Below, piece by piece: positions 23,858-37,600 of a stretch of DNA of 64,000 nucleotides (the first letter of the stretch is position 1; each line of letters begins with the position of its first letter). The notes beneath the pieces were generated by a model. It was not told the origin of the DNA. It made no database searches and was given only the letters and a program-made list of their open reading frames with translations. The translations under genes were made by a program, and so were the position numbers. The stretch is from Uloborus plumipes (Eukaryota; Arthropoda; Arachnida; Araneae; Uloboridae): NCBI GenBank assembly GCA_038373865.1, contig JAXGGA010000022.1, positions 310,001-374,000 on the forward strand, read 5' to 3'.

Positions 23858-23912
23858 GTGGGAATATATGATCTTTCATTAGCATGGATACTAGTATTGA
23901 ACTGGAAGACAG
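23858..23912 (+). CDS. GTSE1-like first coding exon (CDS 23884-23912)
   Basis: The acceptor TTTTGTAATAG ends at 23857. An in-frame TGA at 23869-23871 precedes the ATG at 23884. Codons read MDTSIELED plus two bases, then a GTTTGT donor. Joining to 27859 completes Ser and continues LMEPVCDDDVV in frame. The exon is too short to be found by frame length. Phase fit and the upstream stop support it, but transcript data would be needed to confirm it. Confidence 0.55.
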
Positions 23913-25610
23913 GTTTGTAAAATGCTGTGCATTGTAATTTCCAATATTTTGTCTTTTCCCCCCATGTTAATCATCTTAGTACCTGAGGACCGAGCCCGCT
24001 CGGTTAAAAAAAAAAGAGGTTTGTAAACTTGTGTTTTTTTTTCTAAAATGCGAAGTATTTATTTAGATAAACTTGAAAAGCATTTTTAAGCCTTTGGTTG
24101 CAATTACGCATTTGAAACAGCCGTAATTTGTTTTAAAAAACACCACCGTATTTAATCCATGCTCACCGTAAAATCACACCCAATTTCATTTCATTTGGCG
24201 CCGAAAGCGCGGGAGGGGTTGATGAAAATGGATGCAGAATCCATGTTCTCCAGTACGCATTTGGTTTCAGTTGGTTTTGACTTTTACTTCACTTCACACT
24301 CCAAGGTTCCCCCGGTACATACCACAACTCGTGGTTTAACCGGGATAGGGCCCTGAAGAGCACTCTGTTCATTTTTGAACCAGGCCCAAGGGCCGAGCAA
24401 ACCCTTGGCTCAGCATCCCCCAAAGATATTGTTTCACTTGGAGGATTTTATGACCACAAACATTTTTAACGTCCCCCAGCCACCATTAATGAAGACGGTG
24501 GATTTTTGATCGGCTCGGCTCCCTCTATATGATCGGCCCAGAACCCTACGGTTACGAGTATGACGACTTACCAATCGAACTACGGCGGCCCACACACAAT
24601 TCAAACTTTATTTTGATCGATCTCTTTTAAATTTCGAAAACAATAATAATTCTTACATGTTGCCAAAACTCGTTTGGCAAATACCATAAAAATTTAAATT
24701 TACTCTTAGGTGATTAAATATGAAATCCATTGTTATAATAAAACGTGGTTGCTATGAAACAGTAACAATAAGGGTAATCATAAAGAAAATTTCGAAATAA
24801 AGCTTGTCAAACTTTTAATGAAGGCACAAAAAACGGGGGTTTTTGTGAAAACTTACGTTTTTGCAGAAAAAACGCCGATGTAGATGAACTGAAAAACCAA
24901 AACTTTATTTAAATACAAAATTATATCAGAATCGTTAGAGCCATTTTCGAGATCCGAAATATGTATATACAAGAATTGCTCGTCTTCAGATATTAGATGT
25001 AATTTTGTTTCGAAACTTAATATTTTAAGAAAATTTAGTTTCACATTTATTGATTTTTTACCGGAAGTATCTTACTAAACACTCTTGAGGAGGAAAAAAA
25101 AAATTTTTAAACTAACTATAACCTTTCTATACTCAATTTTGAAATCGTACTTGAAAAGTAAAGTAATCTGATTTTTATATAATGTAAGTTACCGTAAAAT
25201 TCAATAGATGTCGCTGGACAATCACTACTGCTTTTATCCCATGGCTTTTGAAAAAATGAAACAGCTTGTATAAGACACTATCTATTGAAGGCTTGCTTTA
25301 ACATTTCAAAAACAATAACAAGTTATCGTTGCCAAATACCATAAAATTTAAACTTGCGCTGATGTGATTAAACATGAAATCCTTATTTATAATTAAACGT
25401 GATTGCTATGAAACAGTAACAATGATAGTAATCATGAAGAAAATGGCGAAATAAAGAGTCTTAAACTCGCTTAATGAAAGCACAAAAAACGGGGTTTTTC
25501 GTGAAAACTCGCGTTTCTACGGAAAAAGCGCCAATGTAGCTGAACTCAGAAACTAAAACTTTATCTAAATACAAAATTTTATCAAAATCGTTAGAGCCGT
25601 TTTCGAGGTC

Positions 25611-25649
<39 letters not shown>

Positions 25650-28600
25650 AGAATTGCTCGTTTAAAGATATTAGATCTGATTCTTAGAAATATTATGTAC
25701 ATTTTGATATGAATCTGAAGAAATTGTTTTGAACTACGTCTCTGATCGCACAAATATGCAATTATGTTTTGGGTGTTAAGAGGCCAATGCTACATGGTCA
25801 TTTTATAATTTTTTTTTTCAATTTTCTTTTTCAAGCTTTTTTAAAGTTTTCTCATAGCTGCTAACTTTTCTGATTCGTTTGAAAGGTTAACTTACTGTTT
25901 TGATCTTTGTGCTGTCCATATGATCCCTACCATTTTATTGGACTACTACTACAAAATTTTATGCTTTTCTTTAATAAATCAATCTAGACCTCATCCCTTT
26001 TCCAGTGAAAGAATACATGCTGTTTTTCATATTTAAAAATTATTCTTTATTTATTATTTCACTCTCCCTACCCCCTTCTTTTTTTTTTAACTGATTTATT
26101 TCTTGTGCATGACTGATATAGACACTATTTTATTTTGATTGTTGGGGACTTTATGTTACTTAGGAATTTCTAGAAATACTTAGAAATTTTTTCATCATTG
26201 TGTTTGGAGCTAATATTAGATATGTATCATGATCTCTTCTTTTCTGTGGTATGGAATGGTGCAATATTTAAGATTGCCCATGAAATGGCAGACTATGCAC
26301 AGTTAGTTTATTTGTGAACCTTAAGTGGGGTAGATGACTCCGTAATGGACACCCAACCAGTAATGGGAAGGTTAATCTTGAACTGTCAATATCCAGTTCG
26401 TGATAGATATTCCAGGAACACCATCAGTAGTTTCTTAAAATAGCATCTTTTCAGAACACCCACTCACATTTTTTCAGAACATAAATTTTATGTGGAAAAA
26501 ATGCAATCTTTTTTTAATTTCAATTTTTGATTGGCTTCTTTTTTAAAGGCATGACATTGCTATTATCAGGGCCCACGCCATGGACTGCAAGTTGTTAGCC
26601 AGTAAATTAGCCAAATTTCAAAAGTCTTATCCAAATTAATTTCAAAAAAATTTAATTAATGTGGTTTATATATATATATATATAATTTTTTCCAATGGAA
26701 ATTTCTGAGAATTTTTCATTTGCTAATACTTCAGCTTATTCAGATTTTTTTTCTCTGAATTAAATTTTTTTTTCGCATTTGGCGAACTGGCAAATGCTTA
26801 ACACAAGCTCTGTGCTGTCAATCGCGTTTTTATTGGTATGTTCTCATTCCTTAGCATTTTTTTCTATCATATAGATAGATTTTTGCTCCTAAGATACAAA
26901 GCATCCTTTCAAACTGATTCGCACATAACTAGTCAAGTAAAATTAAGTATTTCTGTTATGGGCACATATGACCCATAACCATATTTTATTTTTTGGGCTA
27001 TTCTTACTCAAAATTACTATTGATGATAAAACTTAAGCTAAATTTAGCAGACAATAAATAGAAAATACAGCAGTACAATAGTTCTATTTATTTTATGTAT
27101 ATATTTTTTCTTCCTGTTGTTGTTCAGGCGAACCTTTCAAAAGCAAATGGTGAGTTATTCATTTTTTAATACTAGATTGCCCCTTTTGACTGCTTGAGCA
27201 ATATAGATATTACACATAAATAGATCATAAATGAAGAGGGGGGGTTGATGTTACTGCAATTAATAATAAATACACTCATATATTCTATAAAAAGTCACAA
27301 GAATCTAAGAAATTGTGTCTACATAATTTTTGAATCCTAATGGAAATTAAAAGCAGTCAAAATGACTGCTTGGGCAATCTAGTGTTAAAATTTAATGTTA
27401 CTCGAACTGGTAAGATGAATTTTAATTACATTGTAAGAGGAATAAGTGTTTTAATGTAGTTTAATACTTTTTATGGGAATTTACTGAAAATATAATTCAA
27501 TTTAGCTAGCATGACCATTACCAGTTTTTAGTATGCTCATCACTAAGTTAGTGTGACAGTAACTAGTTAAACCAATGTATCACAATTTCTGTAAAAAATA
27601 TGTATAAATCATAGTTGGAAGTCGATTAAATTTTCACGGCTACAAAGGTGCAACTTTCAAGTTCTCACTCCCTGAAAATTAGTTTTTTTCATGAACTGGA
27701 ACTGCAACAGCTCAGCTCAACAGCAATGCAAATTAACAAAAAAAACCCCTTAATCATGCCCATAACTAGTCATTTACTCTTGTTTTTTGTCAAAAAAAAA
27801 TGATTGTATTTTTCCCTTCGTAACTTAATGTCTTTATTATCTTTATTGTTTATTACAGTTTGATGGAACCAGTTTGTGATGATGATGTAGTTTTCTTTGG
27901 GCCTGTTACTGAAAAGGAAAAAAAGATTTGTGAACAACTCAAGGGGCATATGGAATCTTGTGTGAAAGCACCAATTAGGAATAAATTAGAGCTACAAGTT
28001 AATGATTGCAATAATAGTGATGAATCTGTCTATAAAAGTTTTTCTGTGGAGGAAAGCAAATATGAAAGTTTTATTGACAGCATTGAAGGTGAAGCTCTGG
28101 AAAATCAGAGTAACTTTTTGTGCAGTTTCCTACCCACAACAGCTGTGGATAATGCTAAGAAATCTGTTAATATGCGACGAGGCAATACTTTATATGATAG
28201 TTTAGAGGACATATGCTCTTTAGTTTCAAATGCTGAAAAACTAAGCATTTCGGATGAAGTAGAAAACATTTATGTTCCCGGAAGGCAATTTATCAGTGAA
28301 GACTCTGTTAATCCTTGTAAGGTGGAGAATAAACATAGTGATGAACAAGCACACTTTGATGAGGATTCTCTGGCTATCCTTGAATATGAAAAAACTTTTG
28401 ATGATAGTTTGGAGGAATTTGGATTACCTGCTTGTATTGAAGTGAGATCAGAGTCATGCTCTGAAGAAAATGCAGAGATTGCAAATGTTAAAATGGCTGC
28501 TATAACTGATAATCATTTAGGAACTTCAGTTCAAATTTTGGCTGAAAAGCTATCCTTTTCTGATTCATTAGAAGAAGTGGATATTTTTCCACGAAAACAA

Positions 28601-31600
28601 TTCAAGGGCGATTCTCCTTCTTCTTCTGAGATAAATGATGTAATGAAAGACAGCTTAGCTGAAAATGAGGAACTGCATTCCATAATGGTATCCAAGTCCA
28701 AAGTTTTCGGTGAAACTCAGGGTGAACCTTTAATTAGTAATTGCAATACAGCAACAAAAACTCCTTTCTTCGACCCAGTTTTGGATGCATCTATTCAAGT
28801 AGTATATGAAAATGTAGAACACCCACAATGTGTTTCAAAAGATTATGCTAATGCTAATCATGATTCATTATCCAGTTCAGACTGTAATGCTATTTCTAAG
28901 GATAGTCTTGATGGGCTATCTAAAAGTGAAATTCATCTTAAGGGTGAATCTTCAGCTAATAATTGTAATAAAACCTCAAGGACATCTTTTTTTGATGAAA
29001 ACCTTTTGGATGCATCAATTCAAGTAATATGTGAAAAAGTTAAGAACCCGAAATCTGTTTCAAAAGAATACGTAAATGCTAATTGTGATTCATTATCAAG
29101 CTCAGACTGTAATGCTGTTTCCAAAGATAGTCTTGATGAGTTGCCAAAAAACCATCTTCCTCTTAAAGAATCTAGTACCAAAGAAAATGCTTTGAATGCC
29201 AAGTCCAATGAATTATGTTCAGATATTGATGAACTGACACATGTTTCTTCTGTTGCTAATAATTTTGATACATCAGTATTAATTCTATATGAAAACATTG
29301 ATGATTGCAACAAAAAGGATAATTCTAGCATGCACACTAAATCTGAGGGTGGTTCTTTTTCAGTGTCTAGTTCAGTTGCTAGCAATATGTTTGAGGGACA
29401 TGAAAGCATTTCAAATGTAAGAGAAATAAATGGAACTTATGTTAAAGATATCAAAAATCACAAGGTACTTCAGAAAAAAACTACAAAATCTAAGGTGATG
29501 AAGGGAACATCAGCATCCCAGCAGCTACATTCTGAAAAATCTTCATCAAATCATGGAATTCACGGGGCAAGTGAACAAAATAAACTTGTTAAAGTAACAG
29601 AAAAGAGCTTTAGTTCCTTAGAAATCCATGAAAAGAGTTATTCTGTCATAAATGATACTAATGCAGAAAATGTAGTACCATCAAAGAAAAATCAATGTAA
29701 TGACTTAAATTTGAAACTACATATAGAATTAACTGTTGATGATGGTATGAAGCAAATTGATTCCAAAAATATTGAAATATGTTCAAGCATTGGATGTGAT
29801 AGAGAAAACAAAGTTGATGTATGTGTAAAGTCTGATAAAGGTATAATAAGTAAAATTGATGCTGCAAAAACTGACAAAGCTATTGATTCCAACTCTTGCA
29901 TACAAAACTTCTCTCAAATTCGTCAGAAAGTCTTACATAAAGTCTGTTTAAAGCCCTCTGCAACAAAATATTCTTCTAACATTCTGGCTAAACATACTGA
30001 CATTAATAGGTTATATTCTAAGACAGATACGGACCTGTTTAATGTACCTAACATGAAGAAGGAAAATCTTCTTCAAGCTCTTGATTTACATGATACATCT
30101 ATAAGTAATAACTCTAATTCCATCTTAGAATCTAGAGATTCCTTAATGCCATTAAACTTGTGTCTGAGAGATACATCTTTGAATAATAAACCAATTTCAT
30201 TTTCTAGAAGTGAAAGCAAAGAAAATATTCCTGAACTGTTATTAAAAACTCAAAAGAAAGTCCATTCAACACAATGTAAAAATTCTCCTGGTCAAAATAA
30301 TCCTTGGAAAACTCCAAAGCAGCCTAATGTATGTTTTCATAACTCGCCAAAATCTGAACAACAGGAGATGAAAGGAAATATTTTTCAAAAAAGCTCTGCC
30401 ACAAAAATTCCCATTCGAAAGGATAATGTTAGGGCTTTTGTCACTCCAAAATCTGCTGAAATAAAATCGGAATCTTCAAAAGTACATGAAAGATTAAGAA
30501 GCCCTCTGTCTGCCAAGTTGACTTCTCGCACTGCTACTCTACCTGATGCAACTCCAAAAAAAATCCCTCATTTTTGTATGTTGAATTCATCCATTTCCAA
30601 AGTTCCAACCAAGTCTGCTGCTCAGCTGTCCACTGCAAAAAAATTCCAGTACATTCAAAGTCCAGTCGGCCAGGTATATAAATTTTATTTACAAAGTATT
30701 TAATTTGCTTCTTTTTTTATTTTACTTTACTTTTATTTTCTTCAAATTTTGCCAATAAATCTTTCAAAATCTAAACTAGTATAAAAATAGGATATTGCTA
30801 CTGTCTAACATTTTTTCGCGAGACCTCCATCAAATCTGCGCACGCGCCAAGTCTCTTCTGATATTCTCGAAATAGGGGGGAAATGCAACGAGGAAGTAGC
30901 AAGCGAACAAAACCGAAGGCATTGGGAAGTGCACATCCTAAACCTATCTCCCCTTTTTCAAATGGAAGCGTTCATGGCTGCCAGGTGCACAATACGCCAG
31001 TGGCGTAGCGTTGGGGGGGGGGGCAAAGGGGGCAGTCGCACCGGGCGGCACTTTGCTAGGGGCGGCAAATTCTGCAACAATAACTTGAGATTCTTTTTTT
31101 CTTTTTTAATTTTTGTTTAATAAAGAGGGGCGGCGGGTTTTTTTATTGACAAATTATGCATAACTAAATCTGCATCAAAAGCTTTTTTATCCCCTCTCCC
31201 TTCAAATCAAACTTGTCTGCATGCAGCATGCAGTCCGTTATCACTGGCGTTGACACGCTCGACAAAGACGAGAACCTTGTTGGAGAGAATTATAAATCAC
31301 CAAAGCTCGCCAAGCAGTCATTGCCTTAACTAACTCTGTCTCCACGTGCTTCCCTTGAAGGGATGCAAATAAAAAGAACCTTTCATCTCTGTAGAAGAAG
31401 AGGGTAGGTTTTGGCACGTACCCTGTACCGTATAGGACACCTGGCTGGGCCAGCAGTTTCTTCAGTTAGATTTCGATTGAAGTCAGGTTAGCGTTTTTGC
31501 CATAAAATCTTTTTAGATCGACTCAACAATTTTACAGGGGTATTATTTGCTAATTTGAGGTTCTTTTCGACAAATCAAGCTATTTTTTTTTCTTGAGGTG

Positions 31601-34600
31601 GCTATTTAAAAAAAGAAAAGACAATGAAAAGGGATGCTACTTCTTGTTCCTCATTAAAAATTAAATTTACTGTCGAAGTTTCACAGTAATTTTTTTTAAT
31701 TACTGTGAAACTTAAGTTGGAAATGTGATACGCTGAATATTGTATTTACCAATATTCAAGGATACTTTAGTATTTTTTCCTGTTAAAGCTCAGTACTACC
31801 CCAAATGTTTTTTCCCCCAAGAAATACCAAAGCCCGTGGCGTAAATGCATCACCGTAGCCATCACACAGTTGTATGGGAAGGGGCGCTCACGAGGTTTGC
31901 AGGCTCGCGATCCAGAAGAAAAAAAAACTGAGCAACAGTGGGTTTTTTTCTTTTCTTTTTGAGTTAAATATAATTTTCCCTCGCGGGCGGGCGGGGAAGG
32001 GCACTTATAAACCTTGCGAGTGGGCGCATCTAAAGCAATGTGCGCTGCTACTGACCTTAGCCACAAGGATTAACCTACCATTTATCCTTAAAATTCTGCG
32101 GAAAATCCATAAATTGACTGAAAATACATAAATACTTGAGTTTATTTAAATCGTTTTGAACAATTGCAAATGTAATTTTATGTTTACGTACAAAATTACG
32201 TTAAAAATATCCTAAAATATTTGATCTAAAGCTTATTAAAATAGTTGAATCATATTTGTTACCTAATTTAAATTGTTGAAGCATATTTTCTCAGTACATA
32301 TTTTCTCAGTACAAGTAAGTGCTGATCAGTTTACGAAAATTATTTTTTTTTTCCGAATTAATCTTTATATTCTTCAAGGCACGCCACGGTGTGTTAACAA
32401 TGAAACGTTTCAATTGCTCGATTTGCAAGGGCTTATTTAAGGGGAGATTCCAAGTGACTAGTGATGCATCTCGATTTTAAATTTAAAGCTACACATTTTG
32501 AACAAGGCTTTTATTATTTTCAAACTTAAAAAGTTCTTATTTGCTAGCTGCTAGACATTAAAGACGGCAGCTTTGATTGAGCAGAGATGTTGATGAAAAC
32601 GAATTCAAGCTTGAACGTATGAGACTAAGAATTTTCGCTAATTCCACGGGTGATATTGACGAATTGATGAAGTCAAGCCCACTTGATTTATTAAAATAAG
32701 TATATAGTGAAATTTAGACTGGAAGTCACCCTGCCTGGTATAATCATACTTCTCAGAATCTTTCTCTCAATACCTATTAGCAATGCCAGTTGTGAGAGAA
32801 GTTTTTCAAAATTGAAATTAATTAAAAATTACCTAAGATCAACCACAAGTACCCTCAGATTATCTAATTTGACAATTTTGACTTTAGAGCGTGAAACAAC
32901 TGACTCAGTCGATATTGATAGCGTTGTGAAAGATTTTGCTATGATGAAAAGTAGGAAAATAAAATTTTAGGTAAAGCAGTTTTTTCTCTTTTTTTTAAAA
33001 ATTTTAAGTATAAATCAGGTATATTATAATTATAGCTTTTTTCATTTTTCAATTAAAGATTTAAGAAATGCTACCAGTATCTCATATTTCAGTAATTTTA
33101 GAAAAAGATTTATTGAATTTTTCGATCAGCATTTCCTGTTGTAGGATGAATACACTAAAATGTAAAACATGGTGTGGATTTAAAAAAAAAAATCCTGTTT
33201 TCATTCAGTAAAAAATTTTAAATGTTATAATTTCTTGGGCGGGGCGGGGGCAGAAGAAAAGAGAAGGAGCGGCAAATATGGTGCATGCCCCAGGTGGCAA
33301 AATCCTACGCTACGCCGCTGCAATACGCAAACCAGACAGTACATAGTTGTCCATTTTACTGTGATCCAAAAGCACTATACAGCAAATCTATAGTTTCTTT
33401 GTAGACATTAAAGAGTTCTGATTTTTTGACCCAGAAATTATGTGTTAGAGTAAACAGTTGATCTCAATGTAATATTGTTCTGCTGATTCCTAAATTCTGC
33501 TTGTCATACTAAAGCACATTAAGAACTTGATGCACATAAGTTTGCAATTTGTCATATTCTAGCATTCTAGTAATTTATTCTGCTATAATGTCCTGGCAAT
33601 GTATTTTATTTATTTTATGCTTATATTAATATCTCTATCTGTTTCAATACAGATATTCCAAATTTCTTTAAAATGCAGTGCATGGTTAAATTTGTTTGAT
33701 TTTCATTTTGGATGTATATGTTAAGATTCGAAAGAATAGTTTAAAGTGTAGGAAATAAGGGTAATTTTCATCACATGTTTCCCTCAAACTAGTTGTGAAA
33801 CGGGTAATTCCATGTAAATGTCAACCTAGACATGGTTTTTTCATCTTTCAATATATATATCTTGTGATACATCATTTTAAAGATAATTTTTCAAATTTTT
33901 AGAATTCAACATAAGTTTTCACAAAATATTACTCCAAACTCCTGAAAAATGGCTGTAAAGATCACGTATGCAGTTACCCAAAACATATTTTTCAAACTTT
34001 TCACATTCATATACAATTTAAAAAAATTGCAAATAATGATGAATTTTTTTTTAATTATTGAAGAATGATTCTTTTGATTTACAGAAATGTATATATTTTT
34101 TTGTTTTGTCATAAAATGAATATTGCAAAGTTAATGGGTATTCAGTCTGATTTACTTGTTATGTTAGTCACAAAAACATGAATTAATTCAGTTATTCCCT
34201 TCTAGAAAGAAAATTTTTTATATTTTTTCCCCTGATCTCTTCTATGGGATAGGTGCAGTTAGATTGATAAGATTGTTCATAAAGAATTTCCTTTTTTCTG
34301 GCCATAGGACTTGTGACTAACATAACATCATAGTGTGTGACTAACATAACACGACTCTTTAAGAAATACTTAAATCTTAAGTAAACAATTTATTTTAGAA
34401 ACAAATTAATTTATTGAACATCTTATTTTAAAGAAATTAGTGTGACCATATATACTACAGTAATTTATTTTAAAAACAGTTCTTTTAATAGTAAACTTGG
34501 AGTCGAAATTTTAGGCTGTAATTTGCGACGCAAGTAAAAACTCGGCATACGAAGTCAACATCTTCAATGAAAGAATTTTAAATTATTTTATAGCTATATG

Positions 34601-37600
34601 CGGGATCGCTGTGCAATTAGTTTTTCTATGAACATATGGAGCTGCTGCTCACTTTAAAAACATATATGACCCTAACTGCCTCCAGCATCTACAGGTCATG
34701 GTGTTTTATGAAATTAGATTATGGAAAGTGCCCACATGTATAGAACAACGTGTGGAGCAGCGTTTTACATGGGCAAACTTTGGAAATTATGCAAAGGAAT
34801 TACTTCAGTAATAAAAAAAAATTGAAGATAAACTGCTTATTTTTGAGTGAAAGTGACAAGGCTGAAAAGAAAGAGCTACACTTGTTGTTTGAAAATGGGA
34901 ATCCCCATATAAGTTTTTCGGTAATAATGATATGCTGTAAATATGGAGAAATTAAAAAGTTGTTTATAAAAAATACAGGGAATGATATCCCAAGAAAAGA
35001 AAAAAAAAATTTAAGAAATTGTGTGGAAGACGAAGCTGCTGATGATTTTGAAGTAGATTCTCCCGGACTGTTCCGAGATACAAAACCTCTTGTAAGGTTA
35101 AAAAGAAACATGGTAGGCAGGTTTTAAACATGAATAAAAATGATTATAAAGTTCTCTTCGAGAGAAAAAGCTCTGAGGCAACCTTTGTGTTTCCCACAAA
35201 TGAGAACAAATTTTGGATTTAAGGAATTCAAATTTCGAAAGTCTTGTCGCAAACATCTGTAAATTCCCGCAGACATTATTACTTTAAATACAAAATTGAA
35301 CTGGAAATTTTGTTTACAGGTAAACATGTGTGTTAATCTTCAATAAAATTTTGTTTGCATTCTAATATTTGTATTAATATTACCTGTAATACACTTAAAG
35401 TTAAATGTGTAATCGTGTGTTATGTTAGTCACGTTATGTTAGTCACAGGCAAGTTTTATTAAAGTACTACTTTTTGCAATATTATTTAAAATATATGTCA
35501 AATTTACAATTATTAATGTGAAAACAACATTTCACATAGATACTATCACGGGAAAAATAACAATTTTATGGTTTAGTTTTAGAGAATTGTGTTGATGAAT
35601 TTAGTACAAAGTTTTGAGGGTTGCAAATCTGTTATGTTAGTCACGTTGATCAAAATGTCCCCTAACTCCCAAAAATGAAAGTAATATTATTATTTTTGTA
35701 TATTAACTTAAACAACTCATCTATGCGGAGAAGAATAACACCTTGTTTTTGGTATTGTAACAAAAATAAGGCTCACACACAGAAAATAAGATTAAATATT
35801 TATTCTAACTGTTATGTTAGTCACAATGGAATTACCCAAACACTTAAAGTGCTGCTCAATCTCAGTTTTTAAAGATTACAAAATTAAGAGTGAAAGAAAA
35901 CAAAAACGAAAAAGCATTTAACCCATTAAACGCCGCCATATGAAATACATAAAAAATATATAAAGAATTTACTTTTTTCATGAAAGGTATATATCTCCAA
36001 TACAGAGCAGTTGAAATTTTCAAAAAAACTTAGAAATTATAGGCTGTTCCCATAATGGGAGCTTTGGCGCTTTTGAGGGGGAAAATCATCCGCTGTCTTA
36101 GCTGCGTTTCTACCTCGTTCGGTTCCGTTTCTACTTATTTTTCCTACTGCGTTTTAAAAGAACCGCGTCTTAAATATTATACATTCTTATACTTTTATGT
36201 CCATAACAAAAATCCATGCATATATATGTGTATATGTATATAATCTTTTCCAAAATAGGAGATATAATTCATTTACATTGTGCATGAAAAGATAAATACT
36301 AAAAGTAAATGAACTATGGATGAAAGCAAAAAATAAAAAAAAACTTTAACATAGAAAAAAAGCTTAGCAAATCCATAAATCAATATTTAGATTTTTTAAT
36401 GAAAATGTGAAGTACAATTTGATGCAGCATTCGACCCATTTTTTACATTTAGTTTGATTGTTCTTTTTACATAATTTACACCGAGATTGTTTTGCAGTGC
36501 TTATAATGAAATGGTTTACTTCATCAAAACGTACAGTTGCGTTTAACGGTCCACAAGGTCCTAACTGGGGATTTATATTGCCTTATTTTGAACTTTTCAT
36601 TAGAACTTTAGTAATTGTTTTAAAAATATTAGTGGTTTATTTCGCCCTTGAGCTCTTTACAAATTCTAAAGGCTGTGTTACATCAACCATATTTAGTGTA
36701 TTAGTAAAAAAAGGCCACCACCAATTTTTTTCTTTTGAAACGAGACCTGTATGTACTATGAAATTGATCTAAGAGATCACACCTCCCACATATTTATTGT
36801 ATGATGCAATTAGATGGGGTTGAGGCAAATCATTTTTTTTTCTTTTGAACCCCATCTTTTGACTAGTACCAACGGAGCTTCCGTTTCAAAATTCAATGCT
36901 AAGCACACTACTTTATTATACTTCCATTTTACGACTCTTAAGTTTTCAGTTTGAAACGCTTTTTTTTCTTGTAGATGCAGATCTTAAAATATGAAACTTG
37001 ATTCTGCCAAAAAGAGTAATTCGCATAGGAAGCAAAAATATGATACTGTTCTCAGTCTAACTATCTTGAGAATAGTGCTAACATTCACAAAACATAGTTC
37101 CACAAATATTTTTTCGAAAAACCCAGAAAGGAGTACACGTATCTCGTGACGTAGGTTACCCCTTTGTGCCTAGCAGCATTCCTTTCTTCATTGTAAGCGC
37201 GTGTACACAAAAGACTAGTCCCTCCCCGCCAAAGCTCCCATTCTGGGAACAAGGAATTTGAGGGCTTCTGGCATACCTTTAAATGAATCGTTTCATTCCG
37301 GTTTTTTCATATGTTGTTTGTTAGAATGTCTGCTTTAGATGTGCAGAGCACTTGAAAAAATTTTAAAATCCATTGATTTAGTTTTTTTTAGTTTTTTATA
37401 TTTTCATAAAAACGTAAAGTTCCATTTTTTGGAAAAATGCGGAAAATTATGTAAAATTCAAAGATTCTACTGAATATTTTTTATAATGTATTTCAATTTG
37501 TTGAAATTCCCATGTGATATGTTTTTTATGTAGTACTCCAATTTCTTCAGAGAAAAAAAAAAGTAGATGTTCCCGCAATGGTAGCTTTGGCTCTTAATAG

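Noticed and set aside
27128..27149. A 22-nt stretch with good acceptor (TTGTTCAG) and donor (GTGAGT) in the first GTSE1-like intron
   Set aside because: Including it between 23912 and 27859 breaks the frame, while direct joining gives an in-frame Ser codon. It may be a chance pair of splice sites.
29020..29901. Minus-strand open frames within the GTSE1-like exon
   Set aside because: They are shadows of a clearly coding plus-strand exon and have no supporting motifs.
30674..30703. Extension of the large open frame to VYKFYLQSI and stop
   Set aside because: It follows a good donor, and the exon at 37969 continues in phase 0 with matching composition. Intron read-through is more likely.
31767..32131. 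Overlapping open frames in the left half of the 31-33 kb hAT
   Set aside because: They show no transposase motifs and low-complexity stretches. They are chance frames in a non-autonomous element.
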